Shown piece by piece: positions 1 to 14,035 of a stretch of 64,000 bases of DNA. Both the position numbers and the translations under genes were made by a program. The notes under the pieces were generated by a model. It was not told where the DNA came from. It saw only the letters and a list, made by a program, of their open reading frames with translations, and searched no databases. Within the stretch, counting starts at the first letter, position 1. Each line of letters opens with the position of its first letter. The DNA is from Cryptomeria japonica (lineage: Eukaryota > Streptophyta > Pinopsida > Cupressales > Cupressaceae), in NCBI RefSeq assembly GCF_030272615.1, contig NC_081406.1:481280900-481344899 (forward strand), read 5' to 3'.

Positions 1-2270
1 AATCACCTATAGTGTACAAACCTCAATATTGAGTCCTTTTGGCTCTTAAGTGAGCTCAATTTTTGTTCAAGGTATGGACCTTATAGAAGATTTTGTAGCC
101 ATTTTTTAAGAAAAGGGGTATACCAAGAATAGGTCTAGCTCTTGACTCTAGAATGACTAAAGGTATTACATCATTAATTATTCTAGATTTTTATTTTGAG
201 TAGATCAAACAAAGATCCATAGGAGATATTTGGAGGAATTTCCAGTAAAGACTCTAAGAGGGAGACATTAGAAAATATCTACATAGGTATGCTTGATGAG
301 TATCAGAATGCAAATTTGGAAAATCTTTGGAGGGGTGACATTAAGAATAAAACTAACTTCGACAAGTTTCTAGAGGAATATTAGAGGACAACTTAAAGAA
401 TTCTTTGGGATGCTTTTCTAGGAGAACTTAAGAGATTAATTTTGATGATCCTTCAAAGAACTATTATGATGCAACTCTAGAAGGTATATTTAAAGAATCA
501 TTAGAATATTGTTAAATTATCATATTAGTATACTCCACCTTCTTTTTAGGAAATATGACCTCTTCTTGTTTTGTTATATCCAATATAGTAGACTGTGGAG
601 GTTTAGGAAGTGTTTTCTCTAACCTCAGCTAAATATTCTTGAGGTTTAGGAAGTGTATAGAGTTGATTCCAACCATAATTTGTAGCTCAATGGAGTAGAT
701 AGGAGCAAGTAGTTTGTTATGTTTTGGGTTTTTCACTAGTTGAGCTAGAAGCTAAGGTTGTGCCATTGTGTTTGTTTAGGATTGACCTAGTATATGTCTT
801 GGAGGGGGCAAAAAAGTTTATTTTTATTGTTGCACACATTTTGGACCTTGATAAAATTGAAATTATAAGACAGATTCCAAGGTGGAACAAATTTCAAGGC
901 TACCATGGCTAATTTGGCTAGTTAGGCTATAATTCATGGGTCCAATATGGGGGTTGCCATTGTTGTGGTGTTTATTGATTAGACTTTATGATGTACAACT
1001 ATTATTATTCCATTTCATCTAATAAAACTAGATGATTGATTTGAGGAGTAGTTATGAGAAAATTTTTCACCCTCATGCTGACCTATGTAATTTAACTCTT
1101 CTTTGGCCAATGAAACCCCTTTTTGCTATTTTTAATTGCTTGAAAGATCTCACAATGATTTAAGTGATGGATTTTATCATGGAATTGGTAGATATAATTT
1201 TTTTAAAGAGATATTCTTTCAATAGATACACGTTCCTGCATCTAGGGCAATAAATGGAGAAGTTATGAACTTTTATTCTCAGCTTGAAATTCATCAAGTG
1301 TGGTGTTCAATTGGACTAGAATATTTTAAAAAATAAATCATTTTCTTCTTTAATTGTCCCATTTCATTTTCACTCTTTATCGAGCTATATTTTCAAAGTC
1401 CCCTTCTAGTACATAAATATTTTTTGAATAATTTAAAAATAATGGAAGATAATTTGTTTACAACCCTTTTCCCATAATATTGAGGTAAAACCTTGGTTCT
1501 TCTTCCAATCCCCTAAATAATATTATTTTAACAAGATCAAGAGTCAAGACTTTTCCATAAAATTTCAGGACAAAAATGAACTCTAGTCCAAATAATCTTC
1601 CATCTATTTATACTCTTGTTGATTTAACTAAAATAACTCCTCATTTATATCTCTTAAGGATATTTGTGATATTTATCCAAATTTATGTTTTTTTTAATCA
1701 TGAAATAATAGATCTAACAAATAGTCCCATAAATAATTGCAATTGAATATTTTAACGTTGATAAAAATAATTTCAACTTTTGTCTATTTGACTTATAGTT
1801 GTTGCTTTGATAGAAGACTTCAAATAGAGAGAAATTGATCAAGGCAAATATTCTCCACCCTTCTCTATTTAGGTCCATTATGATCTCTATGTTTTCTACT
1901 GGGTGTTCATTCTCTAAGGCTTCATAAGAAGTTCCAAGTTTCTCCTAGTCAAAAAGTTATTGATTAAAATGATATATTACTAGAACTACTCCCCTTTGTG
2001 TGTAGCTGTTTCTACTTGGATCTAAGGGTATTCTATTCTTCTTCTTTTTTTTTGGGGGGGTGTTTGGCTACAAACTTGCCATGTGGATCTATTTTTCTAA
2101 CTATGTAGGTAAAATTCTTTTTACAAAATATAACATGATCCTCATCTTGAAAAAACAAAATCCTAATCATTAACGTATCAAAAATAATTATTTGATTCTA
2201 ATAATTAATTAAGAAAAAGGATTTGTTAAATTAATAAAAAGATTAATTTAATAATTAAATATTGGTAATG
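1..2270. other. Unassigned AT-rich sequence, no gene seen
   Basis: Both strands are full of stops. The longest open stretch (724-912, 62 codons) shows no motif and no coding character. There is a T/G homopolymer run near 2045-2061. The last 70 bases are very AT-rich and form the target of element 1. This is probably decayed repeat, but I recognise no family. Confidence 0.5.
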
Positions 2271-2275
2271 ATAAT

Positions 2276-3615
2276 TGTTGTCAATCTTTATGATAGCTTC
2301 TCTTAAGATCATCATGATACTTTTACTATTTTCAATAGACTGCAAACCCTTTTGGTTATTGTCTTTGATAGTGCTTCTTCGCCACTAGATCCTTATTGTG
2401 AAGACACTGTAAATACTTTTTGGACTGTATTCTTTTACCCCTGATCAAGAATTCAGAGACTATTGTTGAGTTCTTTCTAAGGGCTTTGTTAACACTTCTA
2501 TAGAAATACTTTTACTTTGATGACGTAGGGCTACTTTTCATCAAAATAAGCACTCAACTATCCTCTAACTATGATTGGTGAACTATAGATCCTTATTGTC
2601 TTAATCACTGTGGTTACCTTTTATCATGCATGAACTGCTCTTTTCATCATCGATATCACTGAACCTTTTTTTCTGCAATCTCTTGCAAGCACAAATATAG
2701 AAGCTAACTTTTGAATAGAGACAAAGGATATCATTGTGAATATTTTACAATCTAAAGAACCGATTCCAAAAACTAATATACTCCAAACTTCAATCACAAC
2801 ACTTAAATTTTAAAACAAGCCTTCATAAATGAACACCCTTGTTAATTCATACAAGGACTCCATCTCTTTCATGTATTTTCTCATCAATGAATAATAAAAC
2901 TTTGCATGATATCAGGAGGGATTTACACATAAAAGCTACAGACCAATGCATGGGCTGATCTTCTCATGCATGAGGGTAGATAACTTGGGATACATCAACT
3001 GTTGACACATCTTCACACTCTTAGCTTCTTTTCACGTCAAAACCCTTAAAGCGATTCTTTATCTACTTTTGTAGACTTTGAAATGCTCTTTCACACATAG
3101 ATATTGCATGAAATATAACATGCTTTTTCCTTCTATGTGGCAGCAAAAAACTATTCTTCTCTTTAAGTACTCGTTGAAGCTCAAACATGCTACTTTTGAA
3201 GGTAAAAAAGAAAGTTAAGACAACCTGAAAACTTCCCTAACTCCACGTAAGGCTAAAAAAATGACTTCCTTCTTGAAATGCAACGTGGAGTTAGTGAATG
3301 ATGCAAACCTTGATGTGGGAGATGGACCCACTCTTCTTCTTTTTAGAATTAAATTCCTTTCCAAAATCAAAAACTGAGACTTTTACTTGACTTGATTCAC
3401 ATTGGGTAAGGATTCTTTAGAGAATTTATTGGAAAACATTAAAGTTCTGGGGAAAATACTAAACTTTAAAAATAAAAACTCAAACTTCCTCAAACCTTTT
3501 AAACATAAAGTTTAATATAATTCCCTTTTATTTATCCCTTTGAACTTACTACCTTAATAGGACCTAGAACCTTATAAAAGGTCTATTTTTAGCTTTGAAT
3601 AAAAAATAGGTAACA
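2276..3615 (-). repeat. Element 1 LTR (3' LTR on minus strand)
   Basis: This is the left copy of the direct repeat. It starts TGTTGTCAATC and ends GGTAACA in plus orientation. It aligns along its whole length with 6895-8235, with scattered substitutions and small indels. The family is unknown. Confidence 0.88.
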
Positions 3616-3914
3616 TTTTGGTGACCTCTCAGGGGTGTTTGTCTGCTCAACTGGGAGGACCAGTAGCCTTTTGCATCCATTGGGCATAGGAGTCACTATG
3701 AAACTTGGGAAACTTAGAGTCAAACTTTGGCTTAGCTATTAGAAGCATTAAACAACAACAAACAACTTTCTAACAAGGCTATAAATGTGCATCATCACTT
3801 AGAGAATGGGAAAACTAAACTAAAATAAAAAATTTGTGCCAAAGCACTTGGAGAAATGGAAAAACACTGAAATGAATCCTATTCTACTCTATCCTAGAAA
3901 AGAACAAGACTTTC

Positions 3915-5851
3915 TCACACAAAACCATTCACTAGTTTTTGGAAATAAAACCTTTTTCTTCCCAATTTGGGATGTATTACATGCTGATGAACAACTTCAA
4001 GAAGGAAATTGTAGTCGCCTACCTCTTTGTGATGTTTGTTCATGCAAACTTATTTTTGTGGATAGGTGAATGAAGGTTGACCTTCTTCATCTACATGTGA
4101 ATGTATGATAGGTACTACCTTATTGGCTTCAACTCTTGATAAGAATTCGATTGGATAGCCTCTTGTGTGAATGAAACTTGAACTCTCCTTGTTGGTATCA
4201 AGCTAATTTGCTATTTTTTCAACCTCACCCCACTGATTGGAAAGAATTGATTCATGTGATTCATGTAGTACCATGGTCTTTTGCACATCTTCCTTTTGCT
4301 GCTCAAGACTTACCCCTTCAAAAGATGTGGTCTTACCCTCTATATTTGAACAAAATGTCTCCAAATCGTCCCAAAACTCATCTTCCTCAATGTCTTCTTT
4401 GGTTTTTTGGATAATAGGACTGATTTGGACCTCATTGAAACTTTGTCCAAGCTTTGATGAAACATCAATAATATTTTGGTCACAATTTTTTGATCTAGGG
4501 ATTGGAGGCTTAGCATCAAGCTTTGAGCAAAAAAATTCAATTATTTTTAAGAACATGCTCTAATTACAATTAGCTTCTTGATTGCTTTTTTGAATATCAA
4601 AGACGTCAAAGCATTTACCTTGACCAACCAACTCTTATTCTTGAGAAATAAGATCTTTTAACTCAACATATTCATCCTGATTCCAAACTTCCTCCATTTC
4701 CACCTTTTCATCCTTCAAAATCAGGCTATCTTCTTTTTGTCCCAATCTTGTGATGTCTTCTTCATCTTGGTCATTGAAACAAGGAAGTTCATTAATTAAG
4801 AAAATAAAAAATTCATCATGATTACCTTCATCTTTCTTTTCATCTTGTTGTCCTAGTTGCTTTGTTGGAATTGAACACAGTACTACCTCCTCTTCTTCAA
4901 CAAAAAGTGGAAGTTCATGGAATAAATCAAACAATACCTCTTGTTGGTTACCATTTTCTTTCTCTATACTTAATTGCTCCAACGTGCCCTGTTCAGTATG
5001 ACAGCTCTCTTAGGAAATAATAAGATCTACTAGATCAATTTGTGGTACTTCTTGGGCTGTTGGAAGACAAGTAGGTTCTTGAAGAGGCTACTCTTTAGGG
5101 ATTGCAGGTTGAACATGCTCATGAGGTGCACCTGGTATAAAGGATGATGTGTTGAACATAGGAATGCCCATTTCTAAAAATGGATTTGGAAAGACACTAG
5201 TAGGGATTGCTTCTTGCTTAGATATAGGTTCTTGTAATGAAAGAGGAGTTGATTGTGCCTTTACCTTTGGTAATATAGCATGGAAAATCTTCATTATCTC
5301 TCCTTTTGCAGTTGTTAGTCTCTCTTCATATTTCTCTTTTTGTACAACTAACTCCTTTGCAAGATTTTCCTCATGCCGCTTTTTCTATGCCACTAGATAA
5401 TTCTTATAAAATTGGTCTTGATGAGTCAACTCCTTTTGCTCATGTAGACAAGCTTGATGAGCCCACTCATCCCGTTGTTCATTAAAGTAAGCACGGAAAG
5501 CTAATTCATTTTGTTCATGTTGGCTTTTGATCTCATCTATCTACTCGGTGAAGCCTTGTAATACATTTTTGATTTCATTTCATTTTGGAGCTAGTTGGGA
5601 ATGTGATCCTGTTGATCTAGGACAAAGTAGTCTTCTTGAGATTGGCTATAAGCTTGGTTAGGCTGCTAAGAAGACTAAGCAGGGGTGGGTGGGTGGTAAG
5701 CATGATGGACATACTGATTATTTGTCGTAGCAGGGCTGTTTGGATTAAAACCAATATTGTGGTTTCTTGGATATGGTGGATAAGAAGGTTCATGAATATT
5801 ATTCTCATAATATGGTGGTGGGTATGCATATTGTCCATAAAAAAGTGACAT
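3915..5851 (-). pseudogene. Gag-like ORF of element 1, decayed
   Basis: Read on the minus strand from an ATG at 5851, this begins with a proline- and tyrosine-rich segment. A charged stretch follows that looks coiled-coil (about 5100-5560, rich in E, K, Q and H). Then come acidic blocks (about 4640-4980 and 4210-4556) and a C-terminal part with a VCMNKHHKEVGDY motif near 4040. A frameshift lies near 5570, and several in-frame stops (for example near 5089, 5013 and 4203) break it. Most stops are TAG or TAA where glutamine would be expected. Uncharacterised gag-like proteins of plant LTR elements often have this composition, but I see no zinc knuckle and cannot name a Pfam family. A nucleocapsid-like structural role is inferred from position only. 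Confidence 0.6.
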
Positions 5852-6871
5852 TTCTACTCATTCAAAGAGCTGAATCAACTCATGTTTTTTCCTGGCCTGT
5901 CCTCACCCACAGTTCAAGATCCTTATGAGTAGGAGCCCTGATTAAGGTGATTAGTTGTTCGAGCTACCGAAATAAAGTTAGTTGGGAAAGAAATAAAGAT
6001 CGTATGTGGATGGAAGAAAGCTAGGCTGAGAAACTTGCCTACGGGAAAGAAACAAAGTGACTAGACATAACCTAACTTCCTTCCGACCAATCAAAACAAA
6101 GGATGGTCGGATGCTCGAACCAGCTTAACCAATGCTTTCTCGCCAAGTAATCTATGAGAAATCATTTGCAAAATGGTTCCATTGAGACATGTATATGTCA
6201 TGGAACCAATTCATATAATTACAAAACCCATATGAGATATTAATGAATAGGTTATCCTTCTTTTCAAATTGCGTTGACCCATAGAAGTTAGAGCTGCATA
6301 TATAATTTGCACTACTCCTATTACTATCAACCATGGAAAAAAAAAGAATGAGCATGAGGTAGCAATTCCATATTGATCTGAATCAACCCATATCCCCCCA
6401 TTTTCAATAGAACTCCAACCAAAAGCATACATCTACTATAATATGCTTCCCCATTTGAGTATGACAAAATACATAGATAATCAAGCCTTTCTTTAGGCCC
6501 TCTAGAAGAATTTGATGAATCTTCTGAAGAACTCGTTCAAAAGAAAAAGGCTTACAAGGATGAGTAGAAACAAAAAAATTCAAAGAAGAAGAAAAAAATG
6601 AAAGCTTATGTTGATAAAACTGTTTCTCTTTCTTCCATTTCTCACAAAATAGTAAAAGTGCTATCCTTAAGAGAATTGAACAAAGAAACTGAGACAGATT
6701 CAACTTTATCTAATATATTAAACATACTAGCACTCAGACTGTTGCACCAATAGATTTGAGCTCGGAGTCACCAGGTATGTGTGGATCTTGTCTTTAAAGG
6801 CTGAAAATATTGATTTTCACACCAAAAATCAGAATTATATGGAAAAGTTTTAGACTAGAAGAGTTTAAATT

Positions 6872-6889
6872 GTCCAACCGGGCATGCCA
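6872..6889 (-). other. Primer-binding site of element 1
   Basis: Read on the minus strand just inside the right LTR, the sequence is TGGCATGCCCGGTTGGAC. It differs at only a few positions from the PBS-like sequence of element 4 at 33389 (TGGCACGCCCGATGGGAC). This in-window match supports the minus orientation. I did not assign the tRNA. Confidence 0.6.
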
Positions 6890-6894
6890 AAAAC

Positions 6895-8235
6895 TATTGT
6901 CAATCTTTATGACAGTTGCTCTTAGGACCATCATGATACTTTTAATGATTTTTTCAATAGACGACAAACCCTTTTGGTTACTGTCTTTAGTGCTTCTTTG
7001 CCACTAGATCCTTACTGTGAAGGCACTGTAAATACTTTTTGGATTGTATTCTTTTACCCTTAATCAACAATTCAGAGGCTATTCTTGAGTTGTTTCTAAG
7101 GGATTTTTTGCCACTTCTGTAGAAAGACTTTGACTTTGATGATCTTGGGCTACTTTTCATCAAAATAATCACGTAACTGTCCTCTAACTATGATTGGTAG
7201 ACTGTAGATCCTTATTATCTTAATCACTGTGGCTACCTTTTATCATGCATGAACTGATCTTTTCATCATTGATATCATTGAACCTTCATTGTTGCAATCT
7301 CTTGTAAGCACAAATATAGATGCTAACATTTGAATAAAGACAAAAGATATCATTATAATTTTTTTACAATCGAAAGAACTGATTCCAAAAACTAATAGAC
7401 TCCAAACTTCAATCACAACACTCAGATTTCAAAACAAGCCTTCATAAATGCATACCCTTCTTAACTCATACAAGGACTCTATCTCTTTCATGTATTTTCT
7501 CATCAATGAATAAGAAAAAATTGCATGATATTAGGAGGGATTTAAACATAAAAGCTACAGACCAATGCATGGGTTGATCTTCTCATGCATGAGGGTAGAT
7601 AACCTGGGATACATCAATTGCTGACTCCTCTTCATGCTCCTCTTCTCTTATAGGCTTTTAACTTCTCTTTCACGTACAGATCTTGCATGAAATATAACAG
7701 GGTCTTTCCTTCTATGTGGTCATAATGAACTATTATTCTCTTTAAGTACCTGTTGAAGCTCAGACAATATTTGGCAACCATGAATGAAGTGCATGCTAAT
7801 TTTGAAGGTAAAAAATAAAGTTAAGACAACCTAAAAATTGACCTAACTCCACGTAAGGCTAAAAAAAAATGACTTCCTTCTTGAAATGCAACGTGGAGTT
7901 AGTGAATCATGCAAACCATGATGTGGGAGATGGACCCACTCTTCTTCTTTTTAAAATTCAACTCCCAAGTTCAAAATCAAAACTAAGACTTTTACCTGAC
8001 TTGATTCATGTGGGGTAAGGCTTCTTTAGAGAATTTATTGGAAAACATTAAAGTTTTGGGGAAACTACTAAACTTTAAAACTAAAAACTCAAACTTCCTC
8101 AAACCTTTTAAACATAAAGTTTAAAAAGTATTTGATATAATTCCCTTTTATTTATCCCTATGAATTTACTCCCTTAATAGGACCTAGAACCTTATAGAAG
8201 GCCTATTTTTAGCTTTGGATAAAAAATAGGTAACA
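6895..8235 (-). repeat. Element 1 LTR (5' LTR on minus strand)
   Basis: This is the right copy of the direct repeat 2276-3615, and it is followed directly by the ATAAT duplication. Its inner end reads TATTGTC where the other copy has TGTTGTC, so the terminal TG has been lost by a transition. Confidence 0.88.
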
Positions 8236-8240
8236 ATAAT

Positions 8241-8640
8241 AATAGAATTTAGTCAATAGTAATTAAATATTAGATAATATTATTAAGAATAATAATAAAA
8301 TTACTCATGCTTAATAAATTAAAATAATATATAAAATATAATTAAAGTAAATAAATAGTGTATCTATAATCATTCTTATGTTTTATTAATTAAATGATAG
8401 TTAAGCTAAAATTATTCTCAAGTTAAAAATAATTATTTTATTTGATCTACTTACTAGCTCAAGTAAATAAAAGTAACTACATGTTAAAAAATTACTTTAA
8501 TTAAAGTAGTATTTATTTTCAACTAATTAATGAGCCTAATGGTGGAGATAGCTCCTCTTTCTAAATGCATTTTAATATAAAAAAATGATAGGTAAATGTT
8601 CATTTTATTAATAATTAAAAGTTTCTTAAATACGAAAAAA
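8241..8640. other. AT-rich spacer, nothing recognised
   Basis: Low-complexity A/T sequence between element 1 and the LINE remnant. I see no reading frame, terminal repeat or regulatory motif. Confidence 0.5.
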
Positions 8641-10290
8641 AATATGAATCCACCAACTAGATCATGTCTCTATAGCAAAGCCCCAACCTACAAACCACCC
8701 CAGGGAAAAATACAAACATAAGCGCCACTCCTGGCCCTAACAATAAAATAAAACTATCCATGGAGGCCACCCAAAACCTAACCATTACAATGCGTAGGGC
8801 AACCCAAAAAGGGACCACAACCAAAAAGACATCATAATTGTAATGACCATACCAAAACTAGAGCGAGTCAAGGATGGCTCAAGCAATACGGCCCAAAGAG
8901 GAGGCCTTTGCATCAACCCCTTCGCTAGATGACACATTCGCTCCCTATGCCACCTTCGACTGCTTTGCACTCTTTGAGCTTGGTGGGATACCACACTTGC
9001 CCCTTAGTAACTCTTGCAAACCTGTCATTCCTCGTCAAGTTTCCTCCAACTCCTCTATATGTGTTCAATTCTCCACCATGTGTAGAAAGTTCTTGATCTC
9101 CCATAGCCCAATTTGGGTCATTGCTTTGCAAACCTCCTTGTTCTGGTCCACACCCCATAAGAAGAAGGGGCACAGAGGGGGAATAACCTCCTCAACATGA
9201 AGCCAATTATGCCTAGGAGCCACAAAATCTTCACCAAGGTGAGCAAGCATAAAAAATGACGCCAATCCCAAACACCATTCCTCTTGAATGCAAAGTGAGA
9301 CTAGCCAAAAGACTTCATCCTTCAAGCAAATTTCTAAACACTAAGCAGTGAACATAGAAGCAATGTTGGCATTGGTAAGATAGCAATGAGCCACATTAAA
9401 AAAAGAAACCCCAAGCACTGCAAACACCCAATGAATGAATTCATTATCTTTGAATTCAAAAAATTGCTTTAGTCGGTCCACCATCACCTTTCCCTAGAAA
9501 GCCACCATGGGCTTAAGAGTTTGTTAGGATAATTTATCTTGCATATTTCCAACCACTAACTCCTCACCCCCCGATGACCACGTAGTACCCATAGCACCCC
9601 ACACTCTTCTCCAACACACTAAACAAACTCCACTGAACACTCCAACAAACATAACTCCACACGCTGCTCAAAGTAAAAAAAATGGTGACTTCCTTCTTAT
9701 AAATATAAATGCCCAACGGTACTACTCATGTACCATCTAACAAGGCTATCCCACCTTCCAACATGTCATATTGGGAATGCATCCAAATATTTTCTTCAAT
9801 CTTTGCATTTAACTCCATCACATGCTTTGAGAGTACATGTACCTCTATGCTATGCAATTGACAAATGTGTGAGATTTTGAACTCTTTAAAAGAGTTTAGA
9901 AGTTCTCGAGTAGCCTTTATCACCTTGTCAATCTTCCAATTGTCTGAGCTACCCTTAGTGATCATGCTGGTGATAATGTATGAATCATCTTCCAAATGGA
10001 TTGATGAGACCAAGAGTTTTTTTTGGCTAAATAGACCCCAAGGAGGGCCTTGCTAGCCTCTACCACATTGTTAGTTACCAAACTAATATGTTGCTTACAC
10101 CATGCTAGAACACAACCCCTCCAATCACGAGCTACACAACCAACACCTAAAGGGCTAGGATTCTCTTGTGAAGCACCATTAAAACTGATCTTAACCCACC
10201 TGAAATTTTATGCCTTCTAGTCCACCTTTTCTTCTAAATTCTTAATAAGATTAAACCTCCTAGGCCTATCCATGAATTTCAGTAAATTAC
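8640..10290 (-). pseudogene. LINE-type fragment with RNase H domain, decayed
   Basis: Minus-strand translation from about 10230 gives WVKISFNGAS, then GVGCVARDWRG, then NNVVEASKALLGVYLA. This is the start of the plant RNase H-like (RVT_3) domain found at the C terminus of non-LTR elements and related plant proteins. The usual first catalytic Asp (FDGAS) is Asn here. The frame shifts at an A-run near 10020, and the domain resumes as SSIHLEDDSYII...ISHICQLHSIEVHVLSKHV to about 9726. From 9720 to 8640 a further minus-strand frame, richer in W, C and F and with several stops, can be followed; I recognise no family there. Base composition is less AT-rich than the neighbours. No RT or endonuclease domain and no poly-A tail are seen, so this is a truncated 3' piece. 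Confidence 0.6.
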
Positions 10291-11671
<1,381 letters not shown>

Positions 11672-11676
11672 GAAAT

Positions 11677-13342
11677 CGTAGACACCTAAAAATGTCTCAT
11701 TGATCATGTACTAATTATTCCTCTAATTGATTAAATAATTCTTTAATTTTTTAATTAATCTTATTCTTCTAATTTCATATTTCCTCATAATCTTACTAAT
11801 TATTTTATTTCTTATTCTTTCATCATTTAATCATTTAAACTATTTTATAATATTAATTAAATATTTATTATTTAATTAATTATGGTTAATTCCCCAATTT
11901 AAACAATCTTCATTATTTAAATAAATTAATTCTCAATTTCTATCTCTAATCATCTAATCATTCAACTCTCTTCTAAATATTAATTAAATATTTATTATTT
12001 AATTAATTGTGATTTAATTCCTTTAATTAAATAAGCTTTATTATTTAATTGAATTCAATTTCTAAATAATTAAATAGTTTCCTTAAATTATTTAATTAGC
12101 TAATTAATTCTGATTAATTCCCTAATTTAAATAATCTTTATTATTTAAATAAATTAATTCTCAATTTCTATCTCCAATCAACTAATCATTAACCCTTTTC
12201 TAAATATTAATTAAATATTAATTATTTAATTAATTATGATTTAATTCCTTTAAATTTTTAATAATCTTTATTATTTAATTAAATTAAATTTCTAAATAAT
12301 TAAATAGTTTCCTTAAATTATTTAATTAGCTAATTAATTCTGATTAATTCCCTATTTTAAATAATCTTTATTATTTAAATAAATTAATTCTCAATTTCTA
12401 TCTCTAATCATTTAATCATTCAACCCTCTTTTAAATATTAATTATTTAATTAATTGTGATTTAATCCTTTAAATTAAATAATCTTTATTATTTAATTAAA
12501 TTCTATTTCTAAATAATTAAATAATTTCTTTAAATTATTTAATTAGCTAATAAATTCTTCCATTTCCAAATCCCCCAAATTCTAGTTTCTTCCAAATTCA
12601 ATTACATGTGCATGATTTCAAAAACCAAATTGAAAATCAAAGTTAAGTTCTAAATATATTCAAATACCAAATTGAATTAATAAATTCAATTATTTGAATA
12701 AAATCTCATGCAAAGATTAAATTAATAATCTAAATCTAAATGCAAGCACATGCTAAATTAATTAATTAATTAAATCATTTATCTCTTCAACTTCTATTTC
12801 CATCTTTCAGTTAGCTTTTTCTAAATTAACCTCTTAGTGTCATCCTCTTTATTTCCACCAATCATTCTTTTTCTTCCTTCAGTCAGCTTTTTCTCAATCA
12901 GTTGACTCAATTAATCTATTCAATCTATTGAGTTTCACTCCTACAATCAGCAGTTCAACTATCAATTTTCATTTGAGCTCACCTGAGTTCACACCTCTTG
13001 ATCAATCTGTTCCATTTTTCAATCAATCTCATCCAATTTTCTATAAATTGAGCATCCAATCTCCATTTTCAACAATCACGAACTTTGAATCTTTGTGTCA
13101 CTTGCAGGTTACCAACGCAATATCTGAGAGCCATCATACCATGAAGAGAAGAGTAATGGAAGTTCTACGCAGTCACAGAATAGGGAGTTTTTATTGGTAT
13201 TCATTTATAATTCCTATTTTGCTTGGTTGTATCATTTCATTGTTAGTTTGTTAAATTCTTTGATTAGAAGGGATTCGTGATTTTGCTTGTTTCTAATTGA
13301 TTACTTTGATGCTAATAGAAGATGAATTTCACATGCTTTACA
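11677..13342 (+). repeat. Element 2 left (5') LTR
   Basis: It begins CGTAGACACC where the right copy has TGTAGACACC, and ends TTTACA. The stretch 11840-12560 is built of degenerate subrepeats of ATTAATTAAATATT- and TTATTTAATTAATT-type text that recur roughly every 160-240 bp. A TATA-like box sits at 13042. The LTRs at 20483, 32403 and 56164 share the TGTAGACACCTAAAA start. Confidence 0.9.
13042..13048 (+). promoter_or_regulatory. LTR TATA-like box
   Basis: CTATAAATTG lies about 300 bp before the LTR end. The same words occur at the same place in the right LTR (21872), in the element 4 LTR (32977) and in the solo LTR (57374). That conservation across diverged LTRs supports a promoter role. 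Confidence 0.6.
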
Positions 13343-13345
13343 TTT

Positions 13346-13364
13346 TGGTGAACCTGACGTGAAC
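13346..13364 (+). other. Primer-binding site of element 2
   Basis: TGGTGAACCTGACGTGAAC begins three T residues after the CA that ends the left LTR. Its position is diagnostic; the primer tRNA was not assigned. Confidence 0.65.
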
Positions 13365-13467
13365 TAACAACAATTTAACTTTTTCTGTGTTCTGTGTGAT
13401 TTTTACAGATTGTATGGATTATTCATTTTTTTTTACAGGTTGCATGAATTTTGAGAAAATATTTTCC

Positions 13468-13621
13468 ATCACGCATTCGAGCTTACATCATCACGCAATC
13501 ACATATATAGGATCATGCATTCGACCCTTCGGGGTCACACATTCATTCAGACAGGGTCATGCAATCGCCCTGTCTAGATCACGCAATCACCCTTTTGGAA
13601 TCACGCATTCGCAGGAAACTT
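13468..13621 (+). repeat. 22-bp tandem array, block 1 (7 units)
   Basis: Units start at 13468, 13490, 13512, 13534, 13556, 13578 and 13600, an exact 22-bp step. Each unit has a core like ATCACGCAWTCG followed by a more variable tail of about 10 bp. Core variants are mostly C/T or G/A changes at the CpG sites. The array lies in the leader between the PBS and the ORF. Confidence 0.93.
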
Positions 13622-14035
13622 TGCTATTTATTTTTTTCTTCTGTCTGTTATTTGTTCTGTTTAATTCTGTCTTAAAATTGGTTAATCTGAGATCAAATTG
13701 CTTTTTATTTCATAATTTGATTAACACTATTTATGGCAAGAAAAGTTCAGTTCAAGATTTCAGGTGCAAGAAGGACGAAACAACAAAGGAGAGAAGCCAA
13801 ACGATATCAAAAAGTTCTCTAGGTAGAAAAAATGATACATGATTCAGAAGAACAACTGGCCTTAGACAGATATAATAGCCTAGTTCTTTCTTATACCGTT
13901 AAATATGATCTAATCAATATTGAATGGATGATGAGGGATTTGGCTAGGGCTTCACAATTGGTTTCGCAAGTTCCTGATCAGGTTTAGTCTTCTTATTTTT
14001 TTTAGTTTTTAACTTTTTTTTGTTGTCTGCATTCT

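Larger units (their letters stand above)
2276..8235 (-). mobile_element. Element 1: gag-only LTR retrotransposon
   Basis: Two direct repeats of about 1.34 kb (2276-3615 and 6895-8235) enclose a 3.3-kb interior. The 5-bp sequence ATAAT lies immediately outside both ends (2271-2275 and 8236-8240), a perfect target-site duplication. The LTRs end TG...CA, except that the inner end of the right copy reads TA. Orientation is minus, because the only long reading frame (3915-5851) is on the minus strand and a PBS-like sequence borders the right LTR on that strand. No protease, RT or integrase motif is visible, and the interior is too short for pol, so the element is non-autonomous. The LTR boundaries and TSD are read directly; dependence on another element is inference. 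Confidence 0.9.

Noticed and set aside
12928-13254. Similar open frames in both element 2 LTRs (also 21758-22015)
   Set aside because: They begin at a non-ATG codon, diverge by frameshift between LTR copies, and are similar only because LTRs are duplicates.
13387-13842. 151-codon open frame in the element 2 leader
   Set aside because: It runs across the 22-bp repeats, starts at a non-ATG codon and has no counterpart; the region is leader RNA.
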